Source: Tistlia consotensis USBA 355 (GTDB lineage Bacteria > Pseudomonadota > Alphaproteobacteria > Kiloniellales > DSM-21159). From it: a stretch of DNA of 64,000 nucleotides. This document shows, piece by piece, positions 15,526 through 23,356 of this stretch. The notes beneath the pieces are model-generated. The model saw only the letters and a list, made by a program, of their open reading frames with translations. It was not told the DNA's origin and did not search any database. Numbering within the stretch: position 1 is the stretch's first letter; each line of letters begins with the position of its first letter. Location: the NCBI RefSeq assembly GCF_900177295.1, contig NZ_FWZX01000012.1, positions 62,001 to 126,000 on the forward strand. Reading direction: 5' to 3'. The translations under genes and the position numbers were made by a program.

Positions 15526-18006
15526 TCAGCCCTCCACGCTGGCGAGCGGCCGGAAGGCCTCGGCCTCAGCACCGGCGGCGCGCTCGGCCCAGGGGTCGAC
15601 CTGGGCATGGCGCTGGCTCTCCAGGAAGCGCCGGTGGTAGGCGGCACGCCGATCCGGATCGGACAGCCGTTCGGCGACGTGCTCCAGGCCGACCCGCTCG
15701 ATCCAGGGCGCCGTGCGCTCCAGGTAGCGCGCCTCCTCGCGATAGAGCTGCAGGAAGGCGCCGCACCAGAGCTTCACCTCCTCGGCGGTCTCGACCTTGC
15801 AGAGCCTGTCGCAGGCCCGGACCTTCATGCCGCCGTTGCCGCCGACATGGAGCTCCCAGCCGGACTCCACCGCGACCACGCCGAAGTCCTTGATCGTCGC
15901 CTCGGCGCAGTTGCGCGGGCAGCCCGAGACCGCGAGCTTGACCTTGTGCGGCATCCAGGAGCCCCAGGTCATGCGCTCCAGCGCGATGCCCATGGCCGTC
16001 GAGTCCCGGGTGCCGAAGCGGCACCATTCGGAGCCGACGCAGGTCTTCACGGTGCGCAGCGCCTTGCCGTAGGCGTGGCCCGAGACCATGCCGGCGGCAT
16101 TGAGGTCGCGCCAGACCGACGGCAGGTCCTGCTTCCTGACGCCCAGCAGGTCGATGCGCTGGCCGCCGGTGACCTTGACCGTCGGGATGGCGTAGCGCTC
16201 GACGACGTCGGCGATGGCGCGCAGCTCGGCAGCGCTGGTCTGGCCGCCCCACATGCGCGGAACCACCGAATAGGTGCCGTCCTTCTGGATGTTGGCGTGC
16301 AGGCGCTCGTTGACGAAGCGCGCCGCGGCCTGGTCGAGGTATTCGCCGGGCCAGGCGCAGAGCAGGTAGTAGTTGAGCGCCGGCCGACAGCTATGGCAGC
16401 CGTCCGGCGTCGACCACTCCAGCGCCTGCATGACCGCCGGGATGGTCTTCAGCTCCCGGGCCAGGATCAGGCGGCGCACGCTGTCGTGGTCGTGGGGCGT
16501 GCAGCCGCAGATCGGCTCCGCGCCCTCGGCGACGCGGTAGTCCTCGCCCAGCGTCACGGCGAGCAGCTGCTCGACCAGCCCGCTGCAGGAGCCGCAGGAG
16601 GCCGAGGCCTTGGTGTGGGCGCGCACCTGCTCGGCGCTGGTCAGGCCGGCCCGGGCGATCGTCTCGACGATCCGCCCCTTGCAGACGCCGTTGCAGCCGC
16701 AGATCTCCGCCTCGTCGGGGAGGGCCGCAACGGCCTGCCTAGGGTCCTGGGTGACGGCGCCTCCCGCATAGGCCCGGCCGAAGGCCAGGCTGTCGCGCAG
16801 CTCTCCGAGCGCTTCGCCCGCGCGCAGCAGCTGCAGGTACCAGGCGCTGTCGGTCGTGTCGCCGTAGAGCACCAGCCCCCGCAGCCGTCCCTCGGCCAGG
16901 ACCAGGCGCTTGTAGACGCCGCGCCCGGCGTCGCGGAGCACGATGTCCTCGCTGCCCGGACCGCCGGAGAAGTCGCCGGCCGAGAAGAGGTCGACGCCGG
17001 AGACCTTGAGCTTGGTCGCCGGCACGCTGCCGGTGAAGCCCAGCCCATCCCGTCCGGCGAGGCGGCTCGCGACGACCTTGGCCATCTCGAACAGCGGGGC
17101 CACCAGGCCGTAACACTGGCCGCGGTGCTCGACGCACTCGCCGACCGCCAGGATCTCCGGATCGGAGGTCGTCATGTCGTCGTCGACCAGCACGCCGCGG
17201 CCGACCTCCAGCGCGGCCTCGCGCGCCAGCGCCGCGTTGGGCCGGATGCCGACGGCCATCACCACCAAGTCGGCCGGGATCTCCCGCCCGTCCTTCAGGC
17301 GCACCCCGGTGACACGGTCGGGGCCGAGGATCTCGGCGGTGTCGGCGCCGGTCAGCACGGTGATGCCGCGGCGCGCCAGCTCGCCTTCCAGCAAGTGCGC
17401 CGCCGAGGCGTCGAGCTGGCGCTCCATCAGGTGGCCGGCGAGGTGGACGACGGTCGTCTCCATGCCGCGAGCGGCCAGGCCGTTGGCCGCCTCCAGGCCC
17501 AGCAGGCCGCCGCCGATGACCACGGCGCTGCCACCGCGGGCCGAGGCGGCGACCATCGCCGCGACGTCGTCGACGTCGCGGAAGGTGACCAGGCCCGGCA
17601 GGTCGCGGCCGGGCACAGGGATCACGATCGGGTCCGAGCCGGTCGCCAGCAGCAGGCGGTCGTAGCCGCATTCCAGGCCCGAGCGCGCCGTCACGACACG
17701 CCGCTCGCGGTCGATCGCCACCACCGGGTCGCCGGCCTTCAACGTGATGCCGTTGGCGGCGTACCAGTCGAGGTCGTTGAGCAGGATCTCCTCGAAGCGC
17801 TTCTCGGCCGCCAGCAGCGGCGAGAGCATGATCCGGTTGTAGTTGCCGCGCGGCTCGGCGCCGAAGACCGTGATCGCGTAGCGCCCGGGATCGATCGCCA
17901 GCAGCTCCTCGACCGCGCGCATCCCGGCCATGCCGTTGCCGATCACCACCAGGCGCTCGCGTCCGCCGCGCTCCTGCTGGCCTTGCCGGCTGTTCTGCGT
18001 CGTCAT
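15526..18006 (-). CDS. nirB: Assimilatory nitrite reductase, large subunit
   Basis: 826 residues. The ATG at 18006 follows an AGGAGGAGG ribosome site; the frame extends upstream only into the leader terminator. Order: FAD/NAD(P)H-binding module starting with VVIGNGMAGMRAVEEL (~18-35) and a second Rossmann motif VVIGGGLLGLEAANGLA; BFD-type [2Fe-2S] with ICGCNGVC and SCGSC (~433-475); a second ICGC (~498); the sulfite/nitrite ferredoxin-like domain; and the siroheme/[4Fe-4S] ligands in CVGSEWC and GCPRNC (~650-700). It reduces nitrite to ammonia with NADH in the cytosol, with NirD. It is the first gene of the operon and its 182-nt leader carries an ANTAR-type antitermination element behind a sigma-54 promoter. 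Confidence 0.96.
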   Translation of the reverse strand: MTTQNSRQGQQERGGRERLVVIGNGMAGMRAVEELLAIDPGRYAITVFGAEPRGNYNRIMLSPLLAAEKRFEEILLNDLDWYAANGITLKAGDPVVAIDRERRVVTARSGLECGYDRLLLATGSDPIVIPVPGRDLPGLVTFRDVDDVAAMVAASARGGSAVVIGGGLLGLEAANGLAARGMETTVVHLAGHLMERQLDASAAHLLEGELARRGITVLTGADTAEILGPDRVTGVRLKDGREIPADLVVMAVGIRPNAALAREAALEVGRGVLVDDDMTTSDPEILAVGECVEHRGQCYGLVAPLFEMAKVVASRLAGRDGLGFTGSVPATKLKVSGVDLFSAGDFSGGPGSEDIVLRDAGRGVYKRLVLAEGRLRGLVLYGDTTDSAWYLQLLRAGEALGELRDSLAFGRAYAGGAVTQDPRQAVAALPDEAEICGCNGVCKGRIVETIARAGLTSAEQVRAHTKASASCGSCSGLVEQLLAVTLGEDYRVAEGAEPICGCTPHDHDSVRRLILARELKTIPAVMQALEWSTPDGCHSCRPALNYYLLCAWPGEYLDQAAARFVNERLHANIQKDGTYSVVPRMWGGQTSAAELRAIADVVERYAIPTVKVTGGQRIDLLGVRKQDLPSVWRDLNAAGMVSGHAYGKALRTVKTCVGSEWCRFGTRDSTAMGIALERMTWGSWMPHKVKLAVSGCPRNCAEATIKDFGVVAVESGWELHVGGNGGMKVRACDRLCKVETAEEVKLWCGAFLQLYREEARYLERTAPWIERVGLEHVAERLSDPDRRAAYHRRFLESQRHAQVDPWAERAAGAEAEAFRPLASVEG

Positions 18007-18046
18007 CCTGCTCGTCCTCCTCCTGGTCAAAGGATGGGCAAAAGCG

Positions 18047-18099
18047 AAAAAGCGCCCGAACGCACCGCCCGCGCTGTCGCGCAAGGGTGTTTCGGACGC
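18047..18099 (-). terminator. Attenuator terminator in nirB leader
   Basis: On the minus strand GCGTCCGAA (18099-18091) pairs with TTCGGGCGC (18060-18052), nine pairs with one G-U, enclosing inner CACC/GGTG and GCGC-GACA-GCGC stems. TTTTT follows at 18051-18047. The 5' arm includes the 3' strand of the upstream hexaloop hairpin (18093-18097 pairs in both), so the two structures exclude each other. It ends 40 bp before the nirB start. This is the expected NasT-controlled attenuator. Confidence 0.82.
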
Positions 18100-18128
18100 C
18101 GTTATCCGCACTGGCCCGGCATTGGGCC
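18093..18128 (-). ncRNA. Two-hairpin ANTAR-target leader RNA of nirB
   Basis: Read 5' to 3' on the minus strand: P1 is GGCCC-AATGCC-GGGCC (18128-18113), a 4-nt linker follows, and P2 is CGGAT-AACGGC-GTCCG (18108-18093). Both loops are six nucleotides with A at position 1 and G at position 4, the published recognition rule for ANTAR proteins such as NasT. P2 shares bases with the terminator immediately downstream. NasT bound to P1-P2 should hold P2 and let transcription proceed into nirBD-nasA. Confidence 0.85.
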
Positions 18129-18194
18129 GCTTTGGGAGAGCCGCTCGTCTGGCGGCCGAGGGGAAGCCACGTCGCTCCCGCTCGGCTCCTTACT

Positions 18195-18210
18195 AGCAAC
18201 GGCCGTGCCA
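18195..18210 (-). promoter_or_regulatory. Sigma-54 promoter of nirB operon
   Basis: Minus-strand TGGCAC (18210-18205), five spacer bases, TTGCT (18199-18195): a full match to the -24/-12 consensus TGGCAC-N5-TTGCW, including the C before and G after the -24 box. The predicted start at about 18184 gives a leader containing the two hairpins and the attenuator. RpoN and an NtrC-type activator would therefore set transcription in response to nitrogen limitation, with NasS/NasT adding nitrate control. Confidence 0.85.
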
Positions 18211-18321
18211 GGGCGCGGCCACCGCCGGCCGTTTTCGAATAGACGACTGATTTCGCGGCGGGAATCGGCTCCGGTTGCAGCCGGCCTGCGCGCGCCTGCT
18301 TGTCGCCCGGCGGCGCCCGCA

Positions 18322-18340
18322 ATGCCGCACTGCACAAAAA
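18322..18340 (+). repeat. 19-bp direct repeat, copy 1
   Basis: ATGCCGCACTGCACAAAAA, identical to the copy at 18418-18436, in the divergent nirB/narK control region. It sits about 112 bp upstream of the nirB -24 box, a normal enhancer distance for an NtrC-type activator. The binding protein is unknown. Confidence 0.85.
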
Positions 18341-18417
18341 TTCACCCCGCCTTCCTGCCCTGGTCAATTCCTGGGCAGAGATCCGTGGCCGATCGTTGCT
18401 GCAATGCTGCCGCCGTC

Positions 18418-18436
18418 ATGCCGCACTGCACAAAAA
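18418..18436 (+). repeat. 19-bp direct repeat, copy 2
   Basis: This exact copy of the element at 18322 has its start 96 bp downstream of the first and lies 53 bp upstream of the -24 box that drives the nitrate porter. A related TTGCTGCAATGC stretch lies just before it (18396-18407). Shared position before two sigma-54 promoters suggests an activator site. Confidence 0.85.
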
Positions 18437-18488
18437 ATGCCTTCCGATTCCGGGACTTGGACGCCGACCGGCGGCGATGGCCGGGGGT

Positions 18489-18504
18489 TGGCCCGGGACT
18501 TGCT
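18489..18504 (+). promoter_or_regulatory. Sigma-54 promoter of nitrate porter operon
   Basis: TGGCCC (18489-18494), five spacer bases, TTGCT (18500-18504): invariant GG at -24 and GC at -12 with correct spacing, and one deviation from TGGCAC. It is oriented toward the porter gene, with a predicted start near 18515, leaving a leader of about 235 nt. Confidence 0.72.
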
Positions 18505-18562
18505 GGACAGTCGGGCGGACGGCGATGCCGTCCCGCAAGCCCTCGACGCTGGGGGCCGCGCG

Positions 18563-18623
18563 CGTCCAACGGCGGACGATGGGCAAGGAAGCTCGCAACC
18601 ACGACGGTCCCAAGGCAGGGGCC
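18563..18623 (+). ncRNA. Probable ANTAR-target leader RNA of the porter gene
   Basis: Two hexaloop hairpins: CGTCC-AACGGC-GGACG (18563-18578) and GGTCCC-AAGGCA-GGGGCC (18606-18623, six pairs with one G-U). Both loops have A1 and G4; the first loop is identical to P2 of the nirB leader. The linker of 27 nt is longer than in nirB, and no convincing T-rich terminator follows, so this is less certain. It lies between a sigma-54 promoter and the nitrate porter start, exactly where NasT control would be expected. Confidence 0.6.
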
Positions 18624-18750
18624 CGAGGACTGATTGCTTCTTTCCATGGTCGCCGGCGGGCGTCGAGACGTCGACCGGCGGCCGCGACATGGATCCGGCC
18701 GTTGCGACCGCTCCCGGCGGCGCCGGCCCTGCAACAGAAGGGCTTGCGAG

Positions 18751-20097
18751 ATGGAAATCAGAAACCAGGCGACCCGCATCCGCCTCCTCGACCTCAGGTC
18801 GATCCAGATGCGCAGCTTCCACATCACCTGGCTGGCGTTCTTCCTGTGCTTCTTCGGCTGGTTCGGTATCGCTCCCCTGATGGCGGTGGTCCGCCACGAC
18901 CTCGGCCTGACCAAGGCCGAGGTCGGCAACACCATCATCGCCTCGGTCGCGATCACCGTGCTGGTGCGCATGCTGATCGGCCCGCTCTGCGACCGCATCG
19001 GGCCGCGCCGGACCTACACCGGCCTGCTGGTCCTGGGCTCGCTGCCGGTGATGGCGATCGGCCTCGCCGATTCTTACGCCAGCTTCCTGCTGCTGCGCCT
19101 GGCGATCGGCGCGATCGGCGCCTCCTTCGTCATCACCCAGTACCACACCTCGGTGATGTTCGCGCCGAACGTGGTCGGCACCGCGAACGCGACGACCGCG
19201 GGCTGGGGCAACCTGGGCGGCGGGGTCACCCAGATGGTCATGCCGCTGGTCTTCGCCGCCGTGATGACGACCGGCGTCGAGGCCGGGCTCGGCTGGCGCC
19301 TGGCGATGGTGGCGCCGGGCCTCGCCCTGCTGGCGGTGGCCGCGCTCTACTGGTTCGGCACCCGGGACTGCCCGGACGGCGACTACAGGGATCTGCGCGC
19401 CCAGGGCCGGCTGCCGACGGCCGAGCAGACCGGCAGCACCCTGTCGCACCTCGCGACCGCGGCGCGCGACGGCCGGGTCTGGGCCCTCTTCGTGGTCTAC
19501 GGCGCCTGCTTCGGGGTCGAGCTGACGATCAACAACATCGCGGCGATCTACTTCTTCGACCGCTTCAGCCTCGGTCTCGAGACCGCCGGGCTGATCGCCG
19601 GGCTGTTCGGCCTGATGAACATCTTCGCGCGCTCGCTGGGCGGCTTCCTGTCGGACCACTGCGCCGCACGCTCGGGGCTCAGGGGCCGTGTGGCCTTCCT
19701 GTTCCTGGCCCTGTTCGTCGAGGGCCTGGGCCTGATCCTCTTCTCCCAGATGACGACCCTGGTTTTGGCGGTCGGCGCCATGCTGGTCTTCTCGCTCTTC
19801 GTCCAGATGTCGGAGGGCGCGACCTACGGCGTCGTGCCCTTCGTCAACCGCAGGGTGCTCGGCTCGGTGGCCGGGATCGTCGGTGCCGGCGGCAATGCCG
19901 GCGCGGTCGCGGCCGGATTCCTGTTCCGCTCCGAGGCGATCACCTACCAGCAGGGGCTGCTCTACCTCGGCCTCGCGGTGACCGCCTGCTCCTTCATGGC
20001 GCTGCGCGTCCGCTTCTCCGAGGCGGCACAGAGCGAGGAGGCAGGGCGCCTGCGCGTCGCGCTCCGCCGCGGCGAGCCGGCGGCGGCGGAAGCCTGA
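18751..20097 (+). CDS. narK: Nitrate/nitrite porter, NNP family of MFS
   Basis: 448 residues from the ATG at 18751; the ribosome site AGAAGGG is modest, and in-frame upstream sequence is Arg-rich leader, not protein. Twelve membrane helices are predicted. The NNP signature AGWGNLGGGVTQ (~150-161) is clear, and Arg residues in LCDRIGPRRTYTG and later FFDRFSLG match substrate-path positions of NarK proteins. It imports nitrate (or exchanges nitrite) at the inner membrane for the divergent nasA-nirBD. The symbol is by family; such assimilatory porters are also called nasA or nrtP elsewhere. Confidence 0.92.
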   Translation: MEIRNQATRIRLLDLRSIQMRSFHITWLAFFLCFFGWFGIAPLMAVVRHDLGLTKAEVGNTIIASVAITVLVRMLIGPLCDRIGPRRTYTGLLVLGSLPVMAIGLADSYASFLLLRLAIGAIGASFVITQYHTSVMFAPNVVGTANATTAGWGNLGGGVTQMVMPLVFAAVMTTGVEAGLGWRLAMVAPGLALLAVAALYWFGTRDCPDGDYRDLRAQGRLPTAEQTGSTLSHLATAARDGRVWALFVVYGACFGVELTINNIAAIYFFDRFSLGLETAGLIAGLFGLMNIFARSLGGFLSDHCAARSGLRGRVAFLFLALFVEGLGLILFSQMTTLVLAVGAMLVFSLFVQMSEGATYGVVPFVNRRVLGSVAGIVGAGGNAGAVAAGFLFRSEAITYQQGLLYLGLAVTACSFMALRVRFSEAAQSEEAGRLRVALRRGEPAAAEA

Positions 20098-20152
20098 GGC
20101 CAGGCATGGGGATGGCGGTCCGTGCGACCGGACGCGGAGACGCTCTCCCCCG

Positions 20153-20740
20153 ATGACCGAGCGCATGCTCAACATCCTCGTGATCGACGAGGACCCGGGA
20201 CGCGCCGGCCAAGTCGAGCAGGGCCTGCGGGAAAGCGGCTACGGCCGCGTCACCGTGGTCAGGCCCTCGCTCGACCTCGTCCGCCGGGTCGAGAGCCTGG
20301 CGCCCGACGTCATCATCATCGATCTCGAGAACCCCGACCGCGACTCGCTGGAGCAGATGTTCCAGGTGACCCGCGAGCTGAGGCGTCCGATCGCCATGTT
20401 CGTCGATCAGAGCGACGCGGCGACGATCCAGGCGGCGATCGAGGCCGGCGTCAGCGCCTACGTCGTCGACGGCCTCAGGAAGGAGCGCATCCGGCCGATC
20501 GTCGACATGGCGATCTCGCGCTTCAACGCCTTCGACCGCCTGCGCCGCGAGCGCGACGAGGCGCGCAGCGCGCTCGCCGACCGCAAGACCATCGAGCGCG
20601 CGAAGGGCCTGCTGATGCGGCAGAAGGGGCTCGACGAGGAAGCGGCCTACGCCGCCATGCGGCGCGCCGCGATGAAGCAGAACCGCAAGCTGGTGGAGAT
20701 CGCGCACAGCATCGTCACCGCCTATCAGCTGGACGTCTAG
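20153..20740 (+). CDS. nasT: ANTAR-domain antiterminator NasT
   Basis: 195 residues. A receiver-like domain (6-120) with D12, D14 and D57 is followed by the RNA-binding ANTAR domain (~125-190) with the hallmark IERAKGLLMRQKG. The usual receiver Lys before Pro is replaced in AYVVDGL, as in NasT proteins that are controlled by NasS rather than phosphorylation. Freed NasT should bind the hexaloop pairs in the nirB and narK leaders and prevent termination. nasS follows 14 bp downstream. Start: ATG 20153 is used; M5 at 20165 is an alternative since no strong ribosome site is seen. Confidence 0.95.
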   Translation: MTERMLNILVIDEDPGRAGQVEQGLRESGYGRVTVVRPSLDLVRRVESLAPDVIIIDLENPDRDSLEQMFQVTRELRRPIAMFVDQSDAATIQAAIEAGVSAYVVDGLRKERIRPIVDMAISRFNAFDRLRRERDEARSALADRKTIERAKGLLMRQKGLDEEAAYAAMRRAAMKQNRKLVEIAHSIVTAYQLDV

Positions 20741-20754
20741 GAGGCGGAGCCGAG

Positions 20755-22008
20755 ATGGCCAAGACAACCCTGCGCATCGGCTACGTGCCGCTGCTCGACT
20801 GCGCGATCCCCCTGGTTGCCGAAGCGGAGGGCTTCGCGGCGCGCCACGGCCTGGCACTCGAGCTCCTGCCCGAGATCTCCTGGGCCGCGATCCGCGACAA
20901 GGTGGCCTTCGGCGCCCTGGAGGGCGCGCACATGCTGGCCGGCATTCCGCTCGCGGTCTCGCTGGGCGTCGGCCTGCCGGCGATCCCGATGGTCGCGCCG
21001 ATGGCGCTCGGTCTGGGCGGCAACGCGATCACCGTCGGCCTCGGGCTGTTCCGGGCGATGCGGGCCGCCGACCCGGCGGCGATGGCGGGGCCCCGGCGGG
21101 ACAGCGCCCGGGCGCTGGCCGCCGTGATCGCCCGGGAGCAGGCCGAGGGTGCGCCGAAGCGCCGCTTCGCCTCGGTCTTCCCGGTCTCCAGCCACGCCTA
21201 CGAGCTGCGCTACTGGCTGGCCAGCGCCGGCCTGGACCCCGACGGCGACGTCGAGCTGACCGTGCTGCCGCCCTCGCGCATGGCCGAGAGTCTCGGCACG
21301 AGCCAGATCGACGGCTATTGCGTCGGCGAGCCCTGGAGCCTGGTCACGCTCTCGGCCGGGATCGGCGCCGTGGTCGCAACCAAGGCCGACATCTGGCCAC
21401 TGGCGCCAGAGAAGGTGCTGGGCCTGCGCACCGACTGGGCGGACCGGAACCCGGAGGTCCTGGCGGCGCTGCTACGCGCCTTCGCCGAGGCGGCGGTCTG
21501 GGCCGATGCTCCAGAAAACCGGCCAGCGCTGGCGCGGCTGCTTGCGCCGCGCCTGGGCGTCGACCTGCGCCTGCTGGAGACCGCGCTCTGCGGCAGCGTG
21601 GCGCTCGCGCCCGGCCGCCCGGCCGAGCCGCTGCCGCACCGCCCGGTCTTCCATGCCGCCGCCGCGACTTTCCCCTGGCGCTCGCAGGCGCTCTGGCTGC
21701 TGACCCAGATGGCCCGCTGGGGCCAGATCCCGCGCGAAAGCGATTTCGCCGGCGTCGCCGCTGCCGTCTATCGCCCCGACCTCTATCGCGCCGCGCTGTC
21801 CGGCGGCGGCCTCTCGGTGCCGGTCGCCGACCTCAAGCCAGAGGGCGCCCACGACGCGCCCTATGAAGTCGCCGCCGTCGAGCGCCCAGCCATCATCTTG
21901 CCACCGGACCGCTTCATCGACGGCCGAACCTTCGACCCCTCCGAGCCGACAGCCTATCTCGCAGGGTTCGGGCGCGGCGAAGTGGCGGTTCCCGGCGCAT
22001 CGGGCTGA
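20755..22008 (+). CDS. nasS: Nitrate sensor NasS (NrtA-like, cytosolic)
   Basis: 417 residues with GAGGCGGAG before the ATG. It is an NrtA-type binding fold from the first strand (LRIGYVPLLDCAIPLVAEAEGFAA) with ISWAAIRDKVAFGALEGAHMLAGIP and nitrate-site-like GYCVGEPW (~183-190). It has no signal peptide or lipobox, which separates sensor NasS from transport protein NrtA. Without nitrate it sequesters NasT; nitrate binding releases it. The partner nasT is adjacent and target leaders are in the same island. Confidence 0.94.
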   Translation: MAKTTLRIGYVPLLDCAIPLVAEAEGFAARHGLALELLPEISWAAIRDKVAFGALEGAHMLAGIPLAVSLGVGLPAIPMVAPMALGLGGNAITVGLGLFRAMRAADPAAMAGPRRDSARALAAVIAREQAEGAPKRRFASVFPVSSHAYELRYWLASAGLDPDGDVELTVLPPSRMAESLGTSQIDGYCVGEPWSLVTLSAGIGAVVATKADIWPLAPEKVLGLRTDWADRNPEVLAALLRAFAEAAVWADAPENRPALARLLAPRLGVDLRLLETALCGSVALAPGRPAEPLPHRPVFHAAAATFPWRSQALWLLTQMARWGQIPRESDFAGVAAAVYRPDLYRAALSGGGLSVPVADLKPEGAHDAPYEVAAVERPAIILPPDRFIDGRTFDPSEPTAYLAGFGRGEVAVPGASG

Positions 22009-22017
22009 CGGCGCCGA

Positions 22018-22038
22018 CGGATGCGCCGAATGCATCCG
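22018..22038 (+). terminator. Hairpin after nasS
   Basis: CGGATGC (22018-22024), loop of 7, GCATCCG (22032-22038), 10 bp after the nasS stop. A seven-pair stem at the end of the plus operon, before the converging lysR-type gene, suits a terminator; there is no T-run, so it is weak. The rest of 22039-22289 holds nothing I recognise. Confidence 0.4.
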
Positions 22039-22289
22039 GCCCGATCCGTCTTCACGACCCACTCCAGGCGGCCGGCTCAGGCGCCCGGACTATGCGCTCG
22101 CAGCTTCGTCGGCAGGTCTCCCCGCGGAAGGAAAACGCAAGGGCGGGTTCGCGCCGATTCCGCTCGTCGGGCCAGGTCCGGCCGGAAGTCCCGGTCTTGG
22201 GGCGGCCCTTCCTCGCACGGTCCCGAAGGCGGCAGGTGCGCGGACCAAGAGCTGCGCGGCGCTGCGGCGGCGACGCGCGGCCGGCGCAC

Positions 22290-23222
22290 CTACGGCCGTT
22301 GCGCAGCGGCGTGGCCGACGGTGAGACTGCGGGCGAACTCGATGAAGGCCTCGGTCTGCGGGCGCACCAGCTGGCGATGGGGGATCATCGCGTAGACGTT
22401 CTTCGGCTTCGATTCGTAGTCCTCGAGCACGCGGACGAGGCCCCCCTCGGCGAGGTCCTTCTCGACGTGGAAGGCGTAGAAGTTGCCGAGCCCCGCGCCC
22501 ATCAGGCAGGCCTTGCGCAGCAGGTCGCCGCTGTCCGAGAACAGGCGGCTGCGCACATTGATCGCCCGCCACTCGCCATCCTGGCGCAGCGTCCAGGGCT
22601 CGGCGAGCTCGGAGAAGCGCGCCGACAGGCAGTCGTGGTGGTGCAGGTCGTCCGGCGTGCGCGGCTCGCCGCGCCGCTCGACGTAGGCCGGCGAGGCGCA
22701 GATCGCGCGCGGGCTGGCGGCCAGCAGGATGTGGGTCAGCTTCGTCACCGGCCCTTCCTGGACAGCGATCGCGACGTCGATGCGGTCGCGGATCAGGTTG
22801 GGCGTGTCGCTGGTCACCACCACGTCCACCGACATGCCGGGATGCTCGTCGAGGAAGCGGTGGAGGTTCGGCCCGAGCAGGGTGGCGGCGTAGGAGGGCG
22901 GCGCCGTGACCCGCAGATGGCCGCTCAGCTCCCGCTCCGAGACCATCGTCGCGGCCAGGCTGTCGATCTGGGCCAGGATCGCCAGGCACCGGCTGTAGAA
23001 GCGCTCGCCGGCCTCGGTGACGCTGACGCGCCGGGTCGTCCGGTGAAACAGCGCGACGTTCACCGCGCCCTCGAGCCGTTGCACGTGCTTGGTGATGGCC
23101 GAGGGCGAGACGCGCAGCTGGCGAGCGGCCGAGGAGAAGCTCTGGGTCTGCACGACGGCCACGAAGCAGCGCAACGACAGCACGCTGACCTCGTTGAGCA
23201 CGTCGCGGATGACGACGGACAC
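22290..23222 (-). CDS. LysR-family transcriptional regulator
   Basis: 310 residues. The N-terminal winged helix (~14-75) includes LSLRCFVAVVQTQSFSSAARQLRVSPSAITKHVQRLEG; the substrate-binding domain runs from ~95 to 300 with typical VDVVVTSDTPNLIRDRIDVAIAV. It belongs by look to the CrgA/DsdC-like group that ends ligand domains with EFARSL. It is divergent from the isochorismatase-family gene across 134 bp that contain an inverted repeat, so it most likely controls that gene and the ABC importer behind it. The ligand is unknown. Confidence 0.93.
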   Translation of the reverse strand: MSVVIRDVLNEVSVLSLRCFVAVVQTQSFSSAARQLRVSPSAITKHVQRLEGAVNVALFHRTTRRVSVTEAGERFYSRCLAILAQIDSLAATMVSERELSGHLRVTAPPSYAATLLGPNLHRFLDEHPGMSVDVVVTSDTPNLIRDRIDVAIAVQEGPVTKLTHILLAASPRAICASPAYVERRGEPRTPDDLHHHDCLSARFSELAEPWTLRQDGEWRAINVRSRLFSDSGDLLRKACLMGAGLGNFYAFHVEKDLAEGGLVRVLEDYESKPKNVYAMIPHRQLVRPQTEAFIEFARSLTVGHAAAQRP

Positions 23223-23243
23223 GGCTGCCTCACCTCGGTCAAT

Positions 23244-23273
23244 CTGGAAACAATATTTTCTGTTCTTTCCCAG
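23244..23273. promoter_or_regulatory. Inverted repeat between divergent lysR-type and amidase genes
   Basis: CTGGAAA (23244-23250) and TTTCCCAG (23266-23273) form an inverted repeat around an AT-rich centre (CAATATTTTCTGTTC) in an otherwise GC-rich region. The dyad and the position 22 bp from the regulator start suit a LysR binding site overlapping divergent promoters. There is no experimental support. Confidence 0.5.
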
Positions 23274-23356
23274 TAATCAAGAGAGACCTCCTGGCTCATG
23301 ATCGTCCCCAAGATGGCGGGGACCGGATCGGCCCGACCAGCGCACGGAGGAAACGG

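Noticed and set aside
18322-18436. The 19-bp repeats as a CRISPR or mobile-element boundary
   Set aside because: Only two copies with unrelated spacing sequence and no cas or transposase gene; their position fits a regulatory role better.
18322-18436. The 19-bp repeats as PhaR-type polyhydroxyalkanoate regulator sites
   Set aside because: TGCNGCA-rich sites of that kind look somewhat similar, but no PHA gene is near and the flanking promoters are sigma-54 nitrogen promoters; not excluded, but not supported.
18634-18750. Longer N-terminus for the nitrate porter
   Set aside because: The added 39 residues are Arg-rich and lie in the leader; the transporter sequence begins properly at the ATG at 18751.
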